Shown here in pieces: positions 1 through 11,300 of a DNA stretch of 64,000 bases; positions within the stretch are counted from its first letter, which is position 1, and each line of letters opens with the position of its first letter. The DNA lies in assembly GCA_001662425.1 (NCBI GenBank), contig BDDC01000107.1, positions 34,342 through 98,341 of the forward strand, written 5' to 3'. The DNA is from Chlamydomonas sphaeroides (lineage: Eukaryota > Chlorophyta > Chlorophyceae > Chlamydomonadales > Chlamydomonadaceae). The notes under the pieces were generated by a model, which made no database searches, was not told where the DNA came from, and worked only from the letters and a program-made list of their open reading frames with translations. Made by a program: the position numbers and the translations under genes.

Positions 1-24
1 TGTGTGTGTGTGTGTGTGTGTGTG
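1..24. repeat. (TG)n microsatellite at window edge
   Basis: Twelve TG dinucleotides. On the minus strand this is a CA run, apparently inside an intron of the SWIM-type gene that leaves the window here. Confidence 0.9.
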
Positions 25-49
25 AGGGGAGGAGACGCTAGCGTCTCAC

Positions 50-557
50 AGTGTCGCGTATGCCCGCGGGACAGGTGCACGAGAAGGGAGTTCCGTCCCC
101 GCCAAGCAGCCGGTCGGCGCCCGCGAAGGACACCTGCGCCGGGCAGCGGATTGCGCCGTTGCAGCGTAGCACAAGTTGCCAGAGGATTTCTGGCGCCGGC
201 GAGCGGGAGCAGCGGGCAAGGCGTGCTCGGGGAGCAGGAGGCAAGGCGGCGAGGGAGGGAGCAGAGGCGAGGGGGCCTTACCTTGTACGTTTCGTCGCCC
301 CCGCTTGCCAGGCAGTCCGCCTGCCAGCCGCCTGAGGTATTAACAATGATGTGCTGCAGCGCTGGGAGCGCCTCGCTGCGGGCTCGCCACAATGCGCGGG
401 CCGCTTGGGCCATTGCGCGCCCGTTGAGGACCTCGTTCAGCAGGAATTCTACGATGTGAGGCGGCACCGACTCGCATGCTTCGTCAATGAGCTGCTGAGG
501 TTGACGCTGTGAACGCTCGGTCAGCGCAGCCGTGACTGGGCGCGCCATGCGCGACAT
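50..557 (-). CDS. Probable SWIM zinc-finger protein, 5' part, runs off the left edge
   Basis: Two exons are visible on the minus strand. Exon 1 (557-282, 92 codons) begins MSRMARPVTAALTERS and ends at DETYK before donor GTAAGG. Exon 2 (133-50, 28 codons) begins VSFAGADRLL, contains FSCTCPAGIRDT and stops at donor GTGAGA. Both junctions are phase 0. An aromatic-rich strand followed by CxC and a small helix start (PAGIR) is how a SWIM zinc finger (CxCx(n)CxH) begins; the remaining CxH would lie in the next exon, outside the window. The helical N-terminal part is not recognised. SWIM proteins bind DNA or protein partners, and some act in recombination or ubiquitination. If exon 2 reads through instead of splicing, translation stops at position 38. 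Family call is moderate because half of the motif is missing. Confidence 0.45.
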
Positions 558-1233
558 GGTTGCAACAACAAACAACGCTGCGTTACTGTATGACAAGCCC
601 GAACTACAATTGTCTGGACTAACAAAGCGACGCCCCGGCAGCTCGCTTGCCACGAACCCACAAGCGCCATCCCCGCACGCCCGCTCCCCTGCCCCTAGCA
701 CAGCCTGCTGCAACACCTGCAGACCTCAAAACCTGCTCCAATCATCCCAGCCTTTTGTAAGTCAACTTGATGCAACGCCTACAGATCGCAATGTGCGCCA
801 ACCGCCAATCCGCGCGTGCGGGGTCGCCAACGCCCCCCTACCGCCCTGCCGCACATGCCAGCAACCCCTGTGCTTACTCCACCTTGCACGCCCTCCCTTC
901 CCCAGCTGCCAAATGCCCTTCCTCAGCTGGCAACATCTGCACACCTGACACCTGCATGCCCAACCCGCTTCACCCCGCCTCACGGACACATTGTAAACTG
1001 ACGCACACTTCTCGCCGAGGGGCAAACACCGCCAATCGCGAGACCGCGCCAATCGACGCAGGCACCGGGATTGCCTGACAGCCTACAACCCTGCCACGCA
1101 CTGCTGCACCCACGCCGCTTCCGCACCAAGCCATCCGTGCAACCTGCCTCCACAACCGGCAGCCTGTACAGGCGGCCTCACCCATGAAGCTTCCCTGTGC
1201 TCCCCTCCCCTGCCCTCGCCTCCTCACCCTCCC
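558..1233. other. Intergenic: 5' flank of SWIM gene / 3' flank of Kelch gene
   Basis: No convincing coding sequence. Reading frames here are short and Pro/Ala/Cys-rich shadows of pyrimidine-rich DNA. It must hold the promoter and 5' UTR of the leftward SWIM gene and the 3' UTR of the leftward Kelch gene. I found no minus-strand TGTAA signal here. Confidence 0.6.
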
Positions 1234-4200
1234 TCACACCGCGCACAGCGTCAGCCCCGCCCGGCCGTAGCTGGTGGGAGCGCACTGCCGCCACCGCCCC
1301 GCCGCCACATCAAACGCCTCCACACTCACATGCACCGCGCCCTCCTCCCCGCCCGCCAGCGACCCCAGCAGCCCGCCCGCCCCTCCCCCAGCCCCGCCAA
1401 ACCCAGCCCCCAGGACCGGCGCCGCCGGCCCCAGCCCGCCGCCGTACGCCCAGCCGCCGCCCGAGCTCGCGCCCGAGCCGTACCACGCGCCCGCCACGGG
1501 CGCGCTGCCCACCCAGCCGCCGCCGTAGCCAGGCGGCGACGAGCCGAGCCAGCCGCCCAGGCCGCCGCCGCCCAGGCCGGCGGCGCCGCCGCCGAGGCTG
1601 CCGGCGGCGGCGGCGGCGCTGGCTGCGATGTCGGCGCTGCTGCACTGGCCGCCAGCCACGTAGAGGCAGCCGCCCAGTGCCGCCATGCCGTGGCTGGACC
1701 TGAGGGTCGAGGGGCCCAGGGTCGGGGGGCCCAGGGTTGGGGTTGAATGGGTTGCTGCGGGAACAGGGTCGGGTGGACTCGATGCGTGCGGAGCCCCACA
1801 CACCGTAGCCTGCACCCTGGTGCCGCAGCAAGCCTGCGGGGCCGGTGCGACCGCCAGTCCCGCCCCGGCCCCAAGGTCCCACCGCCCAAGGTCCGCACCT
1901 GGGTGCTGACAGCGGCGGCAGCTGCCTCCACAGCCCCTCCCGCGGGTCCATCGCCTCCACGCCGGCCAGGCGGCAGCGGCCCTCGCTCACGCCGCCCGAC
2001 ACGTACAGCCGCCCGCCGTGGGCCGTGGCCTGGCGGGGGTTGGTGGGTGGCGAGGGGAGGGGAGGGGGCAAGGGAGGGCCAGGGGTGAAGGCGCATGAGT
2101 GTGGGCGAGCAGAAGGCACGAGCCACCGTCCCCGCGCCACCGCCCCCACCAAGTGGCCAAACGCGGAGTGCTGTCCCCAACACCTTTCCCTTGGAATTCC
2201 ACAACCCCGGCAGACCCACCGCAGTGTATTTGCGGGCGCACGACATCTCGCAGCCCAGCAGCTGCCACCGCCCGGATCCAAGATCCAAAACCTCCACGCT
2301 GCGGTGCGTCAGCCCGCCGCCGCCGCCCGCCGCCGCGCCGCCGCCGGACCCGCCCCCGCCGCCGCCGGACCCCGACCCGGCGCCGCCCAGTGCGTACACT
2401 CGCCCTCCTAGCACTGCACAGGCGTGGGCGGAGCGGGCGAGCACCATGTCCGGTCCGCGGCGCCAGGCGGATCCGGCGCCGGAGGAGGAGGTGGTGGCGA
2501 GCGAGGCGGCGGCGGGCGGCGATGGCGGCCCGGCCTCAGCGGCGGCGGCGGCGGCGGCGGCGGCCTCGGGCGTGAGCAGCTCGACGCTGGACAGCACGTG
2601 CTGCACCTGCCCGGGGAGGAATGGGAGAGGGAGGCACGGTGTTTTGGCGGCGGTTGGCGGTTGGCCGTTGGCGGTTGGCTGCGTAGCAAGGCGGCGCTGC
2701 GCAGTTCACGTCACGCTACGGCGCCGCACCTGCTGCCGCTGCGAGCGGCCGCCCACCACCGCCAGCGCGCCTGCGGCACGCATGCATGCGGGGGCGGAGG
2801 GGGACGGAGTCGGGTCAGCGGCACTTATGCATGCGGGGGCGGAGTCGGGTCAGCGGCACTCATGCATGCGGGAGCGGAGTCGGGTCAGCGGCACTCATGC
2901 ATGCGGGGGCGGAGTCGGGTCAGCGGCACTCATGCATGCGGGGGCGGAGTCGGGTCAGCGGCACTCATGCATGCGGGGGCGGAGTCGGGTCAGCGGCACG
3001 CGGCGTCGAGTGCACGTTGTAGGTGAGCGCGCCGCGCGGCAGACGGTGTGGCCCGGGCGCCCGGGAGCCCACAACGCGGAGGGCCGGATAGCTGCAGGCG
3101 AGGGCAGCGCGGCGGCCCCAACGGTGTGACGAACGCAGGGGCCTGTGGCTTGGCTGCCCAGCCGAGCCACCTCCCGGGCCCAGGGCTCGGCACTCTGTGC
3201 TTAGCAACGCCGCAGCCCAGCAGCCAGCCCTTCACGCGGCCACCCACCTCCCACGGCCACCACGCCCGCGTGGCCCCGCGGCGTCAGCAGCGGCGGCCCC
3301 GCCTCCCACACGCCGCGCGCCGGCGCCGGCGCCACGCCCGGCGCCGCCGCATCGGCGCCGCAGCGCAGCCGCCAGACTGAGCTGCACAGCGGCGTGCCGC
3401 CGACCAGGTACACGGCGGAGCCGCCGCCAGAGCTGCCGGCGCCGCCGCCAACGCTGACGCTGCTGCTGCCGCCCGAGGCGGCCCAGGTGGTGACAACGCC
3501 GGCGGCGGCGGCGGCGCCGCCGCCGCCGCCCGACGGGCCCGCCGGCATGAGCGCACTGCCGGCGAAGGACAGGCCCTGCAGCAGCGACGGCCCCGCGACC
3601 CACTGGTCGGCGGTCGGGTCGTACACCTGTACGGCAGGTGGGCAGTACAGCGGTCACGGCAACACGGCGGATCGGCAGGTGGACCACCGGCATATGACGT
3701 CAGAGTGCGGCTGCCAGGTCACCAGCCGCCGCTTCCCACCCGCCCCTTCGCACAAACCACTACTACTTTGTGTCCCTCGCAACACACCTCGACCGGCTTG
3801 ATGGCGCGCCAGCTGCTGTCGTGGCCGCCAGCTGCCAGCAGGCACGACGCCAGGTGCCGCCGCGGCCGGCCCAGGCCGCGCCCACGGCCGCCGCCCCAGC
3901 CGCCCACCACCGGCCCAACAAACCGGTCCCACGCGCCGCCGCCGCCGCCAGCCCTGTGTGCGCCGCCGCCGCTCAGGTCCACGTCGCTGCCGCTGCCGCT
4001 GCTCGCGCCCTGGCCGAGGCGGGCGGCGGCGGCGCCGCCGCTGGGGCTGAGGTGGTGGGCGGCGTCAGCGCCGCGGATCAGGCACGGTGGCAATGGCAGC
4101 GGCGGCGGCAGCGGCGTCGCCAGGGCCGACGCCGGCGCCGCTGCCGAGCCCTGCAGCTCCGCCAGCCGCCGCCGCAGCGTCGCGACGGCGGGCAGCTCGG

Positions 4201-7110
4201 GCACGCCGTGCTCCGCTGTGCCGTGCTGTGCGCGCGTCGCGACGTCGTGCGATGCCAGCAGCAGCGCCAGCGCGGCACCGTGCCGCGCCGCGGCGCCCGA
4301 TGCCGCCGGCTGCGCCGTCGGCGCGGGCGGCGGCGGCAGCGTCAGGTGCGGCGGGTCCGGCAGCGACGGCCAGTCCACCGCCGCCGCCAGCTCCCCGGCC
4401 GAAGCGACCAGCTCTGGCGGCACAGCAGGCATGTAGCCTTGCTCCTGCCCCTGCCCCTCCCCTTGCTCCTGCCCTTGCTGCTGCTCCTCCTGCTCCTGCG
4501 GCGGCGGCAGGTGCTCCGCCAGCCAGTCCACTGCCGCCTGCAGCACGTCGCTCTCCTGCGCACCGACCCACGGGACCGACCCATGCGGGCGTGGGCCGAC
4601 CCGGCGAGGCAGCCCCAGCAGCGGCCACCCGCCACCCACCTCCCGCAGCACATGCGCGCCCCGCTCCCCGCCGCTGCGCCCACAAGCCCTGGCCCCCACT
4701 CACACACTCCACCACCAGCTCCTCGCAGCGCAGCACCTCGAGCAGCAGCTCCAGCGGCAGCCCGCTCAGCTGCACAACACCGCCGGCCCCGCCGCCGCCA
4801 CCGCCGCCGCCCTCGCCGCCGCCGCCGTCAACGCAGCCGCCATCCCAGCCCGCGGCAGGAGCAGGCGCGGCGGCGGCAGGAGGCAGTGGCGGGTCGATCT
4901 GCATGCAGCCGGAGCTGCCGGCGCGGACGCCCCAAGCGGCGGCGGCGGCGGCGGTGCTGGGAGCAACGGATGCTGCCGCCGCCGGCGGTGAGGGTCCGGC
5001 GCCCATGCGGACCAGAACCGCGAAGCGGCAGCACACGTGCGTCATCTGGGGCCGGTAGGACCAGGGGAGGGCCCGGCAGGGCAGGGGAAGGGAAGGGGGC
5101 GGCAGGGTTAGGGGCCGGTGCGGACCAAAAGGGTCAGGACGAGCCGTTGCAGCCGGCACGGGCAAACGGGGGTCGTCCCTGCGTTGCCGGCAGCACAACA
5201 CGGCAGCCAGGGCCGCCGCCCTCCACGCCGTCGCCCGCTTCCCGCGTACCAGCCCCATACCACAACAGACAACACTCGAGGTAAAGAGGTACCGCCATGC
5301 AGGCCCAGCCCAAGAGGCGACACTGATGCGCCCGAACGCATCCCGGCATGCTTGCTTGCTTTCTTGCTTGCTTGCTTGCTTGCCAGCTTGCCACGCGTCA
5401 CGGCCAACACATCACCAACATCCCCAGGGCGTGCTGCGCGGTGCGGTGGTACTCCGACACATGAGTACCAAACGATGGACCCAGCCCGCGAGGCGGCGCA
5501 CCAGCTCCTCCCGCAGCCCCGCCAGGCTGTAGCGCCATGCCAGCAGCAGCAGCGGCAGGCATGTGTGGAGGCCCAAGTTGGCGCGCATGTACTGCGGCGG
5601 GGGCAGGACAAGGGCAGAGGCAGGGGGGCGGGGTTGAGCAGGGTTCGTGTGTGTGTGGGGGGGGGCGAGTGGGGGGGCCCAGGTTGGCGCGCATGTGCTG
5701 TTGCGGCTTGTAGGGGGGCAGGCAGGCCTGCACGCGGTCTCCGGTCTCCGGCAGCCGCCCACCAGCCACCGAGCAGCCCACACGTTCGCCCGCTCACCCA
5801 CCGAGCCGCATGCACCCAGTGGGCGTTGCGGGGGGGTGTGGGGAGAACCCCGCCCCCACACGAACCCTGCTTAACGCTCCCGATCCCAGCCGCCCCGAGC
5901 CCGCACTCCCGCTCACCGATCCGCACGCGTCCAGCAGCGCCCCAGCCCCCAAGTAGCCCCCAACACCAAGCAGCGGCTCAAGGCTCTCGGCGTCCACCGC
6001 CAGCCGCCGCTCGTACAGCGCGCCCACCGCCGAGCGCAGGCTGTGTGGGGCGGCGGTGGGGTGGTGGGTGGGGGAGGGATGGCAGGGTTAGTGCCGTCGT
6101 GCGGGTGCCGGGCGGGTGCCGCGGCCATGGGCGGGGCTGGGACCTGACCACCCCAGCCCGAGACCCCAGCCCGTGACACATGCCCATGGCCCCGGTCCGT
6201 GACCCCAGCCCGTGACACATGCCCGCCACCCCAGCACATGGACCCAGACCGCCACCGCAGCCCACCTTGAGCCGGACAGCCCCGGCAGCCAGACTACGGG
6301 CAGCCCCGAGGCATCCGGGGATCCGGACGGGTCCGGACCGGAGCCGCGGCCGCCGCTGGCTCCGGCGGCGCTGCAGCTGGGTCCGGCCAGGTCCGACATG
6401 CGCGCGCCGGCGCCGGCGAGCAGCGCCCGGAAGTAATCGCAGGTGGCCGCGAGGACGACACGGTGCGCGGGGAGGTCCTCGAAGGGCCCGTCGCAAGGAG
6501 ATTCGGAGGGGCCGGGGGCGCTAGGGTTCGTGGCGCGTGGGGGTTCGGCGGCGGCGGGTGCGTCCACGGGGGTGCGCAGGAGGATGTCGCATAGCAGGCC
6601 CTCGTGCCATAGCTCCGAGAGGCCGGCGCTGAGGGCGCAAGGCTCCAGCTGCAGGATGCGGGGCTGAGGGGGTGTGGGTTGTGGGGACGAAGGAACCAGC
6701 AGAGGGCGGAAGGGAATGGTGGTTGGAAGCGTCCCGGAAGAGCGGCACAGCAAAGGGGGCACGTGGCTTGGCGCGTCGCGGGCTGGCAGTTTAGGGCCGC
6801 CACAGCTGGGAGGCATGCGATATAGCTTGCTAGCGGCGAGGCACTGCGAGCTCGCAGGGGCCTGCGTCGCGAGGGAGCGTGCCCGGGTGCGTGCCGGGAT
6901 GGCGGGTTCGCGCGGGGCACGCAGGAAGACTGCCCGAGATGGTCCGATTGCACCTGAACCTGCTAAAGAGGCCTTGCGAACCAGCAGGGGCTCCTGGGTC
7001 GCGAGGGAGCGGAACGAGACGGCGTGGCCGCGCGCACAGCGACAACCAACCTGCACCGCGTGAGGCTCCGCATCCAGGCACACAACTCCGTTCGGCAGTA
7101 GTGCACTCAT
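1234..7110 (-). CDS. BTB-BACK-Kelch (Kelch-like) protein
   Basis: Multi-exon gene on the minus strand. The likely first exon is 7110-7057 (MSALLPNGVVCLDAEPHA). The BTB domain follows in 6648-6266 (LWHEGLLCDILLRT, LPAHRVVLAATCDYFRALL) and 6040-5917 (LRSAVGALYERRLAV). The next exons, from 5591 and 5038, carry the BACK region (LPLELLLEVLRCEELVVE, then ESDVLQAAVDWLAEHL in the exon beginning near 4557). Kelch blades follow: HLASCLLAAGGHDSSW, VYDPTADQWVAGPSL, SAHACAVLGGRVYALGG, HGGRLYVSGGVSEGRC and MAALGGCLYVAGG, ending AGLTLCAV and stop at 1234. This architecture normally makes a Cullin-3 E3 ubiquitin ligase adaptor: BTB/BACK bind CUL3, the Kelch propeller binds substrate. Large Gly/Ala loops and a Glu/Gln-rich insert sit between motifs, as is common in algal proteins. 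The BACK exon boundary near 5400 and the start codon are unresolved; an upstream in-frame ATG at 7374 is possible. Confidence 0.8.
2783..3000. repeat. 35-bp minisatellite, about six copies
   Basis: A 35-bp unit containing CATGCATGCGGG and GGTCAGCGGCACT repeats in exact register (the GCACT word recurs at 2821, 2856, 2891, 2926 and 2961, with GCACG at 2996). Units differ by only one or two bases. It lies between Kelch-coding exons and is therefore inferred to be intronic. The period is not a multiple of three, so all frames show the same artefactual peptide. Confidence 0.95.
5349..5392. repeat. (CTTG)n tetranucleotide repeat
   Basis: About ten CTTG units with one interruption, in an intron of the Kelch gene. 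Confidence 0.9.
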
Positions 7111-7760
7111 CGCGGCCGCTGGCAGCCTGCTAGGTCGTGCGTGGCGACAAGCGCCTTGCACGCCAACGTGCCAAGCGCGGGAAGTACTAGCCAGTGCTTC
7201 AATTGATTGCTTATCTATGACTCGGTGGCTGGCCGTGCTGCTTATTGCCTGGCCGAACATGATCCCTGTGCAACATGCGCGATTTCCCAACGGCCATCCT
7301 TGCTCCCAACCTGCCCCTCCCCGCAGCATACACTCGTGTTGATAGCTTCCAGTGCAACTATTGCAACACCGCACAAGCCTAGGACATGGCCCGTGAAATG
7401 CACGCGATGCCTACACATGTCTCAACCCCGGCGATTACGCTCCAGTGGCTGCTGCGATAATCTGGCGCACATTTTACAGGCATGCAGCATCCAACTGGCC
7501 TGGAGTTGGGGATAGCGCACACCGCCTCGGCACCGCCTGGTGCGCTGTGCCCCTCGAAGCGGCCTGCCGACCAGGCTTGGACACCTATCACTGGCAATAA
7601 GTCGGCCAGGCTCACCCCAGAAGGCCATCACAGCGCCTGCGCACATGTCGCGCACGATGGCCGCGCCCGCCCTCCGACTTTGCCATACCACAGCACACAG
7701 CATGTGCCCATGTTCTCAGTGCACGGCGGCGCTCGTTCTGCTTGGCTCGGGGGGCCATCC
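7111..7760. promoter_or_regulatory. Shared divergent promoter region, Kelch / RDR
   Basis: About 650 bp separates the inferred start codons of the leftward Kelch gene and the rightward RDR gene. No other gene is seen. It must hold both promoters and 5' UTRs; no specific motif was recognised. The assignment depends on the two predicted starts. Confidence 0.5.
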
Positions 7761-8343
7761 ATGCTGCGGTGCGTCGAGCGTGCTACACGCACGCCGTGCT
7801 GAGGCGGCGAGCGCACTGCCCCAACCCTTCGACCGGGAGCGCGCTGACACGCCCGCTGCCCTGATTCCCACACCCCTGGCACCTCCCATCCCTTCCTCAG
7901 GCAGCCCGACTTCAGCAGCGCAGTCGGCCCCTCATCCCAGGCGCCCGCCGCGCTCCCGGCAGCCACGCAGTCGCTCGCCGCATCCCAACCCCCGCGCTAC
8001 AACCCCTACCTCCCCCTGCATCGGCAGCCTGCTTACACAGCCACCCAGCCCATCCCGTTCGATGCGCCACAGCCGCAGCCGCAGCCGCCGTGCTTTGCTG
8101 CGGAAGCCCTGGCTTCTACGCCAGCTGTAGCAGCCCGGCCAGGGCCGCACTCTGGCCCCTGGCCTGAGACGCACGCCGCAGGGGCCTTGGCTGGCGCAGC
8201 CTGGCGGCCGCCGCGGCCGACGCCCCCGCCGCTGCAGCACCAGCACCAGTACTACTCCCAACAACTTCCACACCATTATCAACCGCAGCAGCAGCAGCAA
8301 CAGCAGCAACAGCAACAGGAACAACAGCAGCAACAGCAACAGC

Positions 8344-8374
<31 letters not shown>

Positions 8375-11300
8375 GCAGGAACAACAGCAACAACAGCAGC
8401 GGCAACAGCAGCAACAACAGCAACAACAGCAGCAACCAGGCCCGCCGCAAGGGCGCCCCGCCGGCAGCCCCCGGCCATGCTCCCCCGCCAGCGACTGCCA
8501 CTCGGCGCCGTGCGCGCCAGCCGCGGCCCGGACACCTGGCCCCGCGCCCGCAACAGCAACCGCACCCTGGCGCACACACGCGCCGCCGGCGGGGCCCGGC
8601 GCTGGCCCCGCCACCCAGCCGGCGGCGGAGGCCGCCGCGCCTCGCCCCTCCTGTGAAGCACTCCTGCGGCAGCACTTTCGGGTGAGGCCCGGCGCCGCGG
8701 CACCGCCGCGAACAGGCCGGCACGCCCGCCAGCCGCAACCGCAGCGGCCCTCGCCAAAGGCTGCGCCCCGGCTGCTCCCACTCCGCCCAGCCCCTCGCCG
8801 CGCAAGCGCAGCGCGCCCATTCGCTGCGCAACGTCTGCAGCTCCGCTGGTCTCAACCCGAACCCGCCGCGACGCGTGGCCGCGCAGGGCCCGCTGGACCC
8901 GCCCGACCCGCTGCCGCCGCCCGAGGCGGGCCCCGGGGCGCAGCGGCTGCGGCTGCTGGCCTCCCTGCCCACACACACCGCGTGAGTATGTTGATTATTA
9001 TATATTATATATATTATTGAATATCATTATGAACACACCGCGTGAGTATGTTGATTATTATGAACACAGCGCGTGAGGCGCCGCCCGGGGGTGTTGGGCG
9101 CCGGTACCGGGGGGGCACGCAGCGACAGCTGAGGGCCCCGGGGGCGGACCACAGCGGACGGGGCCAGGGCCAGAGCCAGGTCAAGGGCAGAGCGGCGTGC
9201 TCGTCGCTACGTGTGCTGCGTCCGATGGCTGCTGAGGATGAGGATGTTGCTGCTTGGATCCCGATTCCGGACCCCGCAGGGCGATGCTGGACCTGCTGGG
9301 GCTGCAGCTGGATGACGTCAGCGTTGACCTGCTGACCGGCCTGGCGGCGGCGCGCACGCGCGGCGCGCTGCTGGCAGTGCTGCGCTTCACGGTGGCGCAG
9401 CACGCCACGGCGCAGCACGGCTGCGGCCCACAGCAGCCCACAGCAGCGGCGGGCGCCGGCGCCGCGGCGGCGGAGCGCGCGCGGGAGGAGGCGGAGAGGC
9501 GCGTTGCCGAGGTGTTGCGCTGCGTGTGCAGGAGCGGCATGGTCCGGGAGCAGCTGGGCCAGGACATCGTCCGGTGCGGGGGCCAGGGCTCGAGCGCTGT
9601 GGCGGCGGCGGCGGCGGCGGCGGCGGTCCCGCAGTCGGTCACTGGTCCGGAGGAGCTGGTGTACGACCCGGGGCCCGCTCAGCGGCCGCCCTACCGGCTT
9701 CTGACGGCGCGGGTGGAGCTGGCGCCACCGGGCGCCTCCGCCGCCGCTCCCGCCGCTGCGCTGGGCGCCGGCGGGCTGCGGCCCGGGCGGCGGTGGAGCT
9801 CTGCGTCCTGCGGCTGCGAGCTGCAGCTGTCGTTCGACCTGGAGGTGGGCGGATGGGGTTGGGGGCTGGGGGCCTGGGTGACACGGATGGGGCGGGGGCT
9901 CGCGAATGTGCGGGCGTCCGTGTCGTTGCTTGACAAGCATGTGCTGATCGCGGCCTGGGGACTGCTGCAGGGCTGTCGGCAACACGAGCACAGTCCGTGT
10001 GTCGAGCCCGCCTGCCCCTCCTCTCCCCCAACCCCGCGCAGCTGCACCCAGAGGCCTCCTACCTGCAGCGCCACCCGCTGCTGGCCGCACACGACCGGCT
10101 GATGCGCCTGCGCCTTGGGCCCCGCCTGGCGGCGGCACTGGGCGGCAGCTGCGGCGGCGGCGGCGGCGGAGGCGGCGGCGGCAGGAGGGAGCGGGAGCGG
10201 GAGCAGGCGGGCGCCGCGAGGGCGGCGCTGGAGGAGCTGCTGGGCCGCGGCTTCGTGTTCGCGGGGCGCCTGTACCGGTGGGCCGGGGTCCGGTGTGTGC
10301 TGCAGGCGTCCACCGGGCCAAAGCGGTGTGCTGAGCAACGGAGACGAGTGTGGGTGCGGCGCGGTACGTGGTGTGGCTGACGATAGCCGTAGCCGCGCAC
10401 CCTCGCCCTGCATCCTCAGCGCCGTACCCCGCCCGGCCCGCCCGCCCCCACCGCCGCCTGCCAGCTACCTGGCCTCCAAGGGCGAGGCGCTGTGGGCGCT
10501 CGCCACACGCAGCGTGCGGGCGCCCGACACGGCTGCCTGGGCCCCGCTGCGCAACCCCGTGAGGGTGAGCGCCGGGGCTGTGGGGCTATGGGTCTTCCCA
10601 CAAGGCTACACAGAGGCCACAGCCTCGTGGCGACCTTGTTCGCACCGTTGCAGAGTTGCAGGCCCGCGTGGTTGGGCGCCGTACTGCGGCGCCGGCACCA
10701 ACACGGCCAACACGCCTTGCATGGCCTCTGCGTAACCTGCATCTCCGAGGTTCCACCCCGTGTCCCTGATCCGCGCCTGCCCTGCCCTGCCCCGCAACCC
10801 GCAAAGCGCCCGGCCTCTGCTGACCACCTAGCTAGCCTCTCCCGCAGCCCCAGCCGCTCCGACCCTGCGCTGCCCCCACCCGGGCCTCGGGACCCCAGCC
10901 GCGACGTCCATCCTGCCTGCGCCTATCGTCCCCGCTCTGCCCCTGCGCCGCCTGTACCCCACCCAGGACGCCTGGCCGCTGCTAGGCGCCGCGGGGCTGC
11001 TGCCGACCTGCCACAAGATGGCGGTGCGGGCCGAGCTGTGGGCCAGCCCGGGCGTGCCGCTTGCTCTGGCCGGCTGGAGCGTGAGGTGCGGTGGTGCGGC
11101 CCCCCCCCACCCTGGACAAACCACTTTCGGTGTTCTGTTTCGGTTCTACATGTTTGATTTCTGTCCTGCATATTTGGACACACTTACTTTACACGTGGAC
11201 ATACCGGCACTGGGGCTCCTAGGGCTACTGGAGCATGGGCTTGCCCCTGGCCCGCCTCCTCCCAGCGCCCCCTGCACTGCGCTGCATGGGCCTCCATCTG

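Noticed and set aside
1197..1703. Long Arg/Pro/Ser-rich plus-strand frame
   Set aside because: Shadow of the minus-strand Kelch exons. GC-rich codons on one strand give open Arg/Pro frames on the other.
3770..5284. 504-codon plus-strand open frame
   Set aside because: Antisense to BACK/Kelch exons with clear family motifs on the minus strand; composition is Arg/Ala/Pro only.
7932..8978. Poly-Leu/poly-Val/poly-Cys minus-strand frames
   Set aside because: Complement of the CAG/CAA repeat; no support as membrane proteins.
8187..9020. Stand-alone polyQ protein starting near 8187
   Set aside because: There is no ATG at that start. The frame is open upstream to an acceptor at 7900 and splices in phase into RDR exon 3, so it is the RDR N-terminus.
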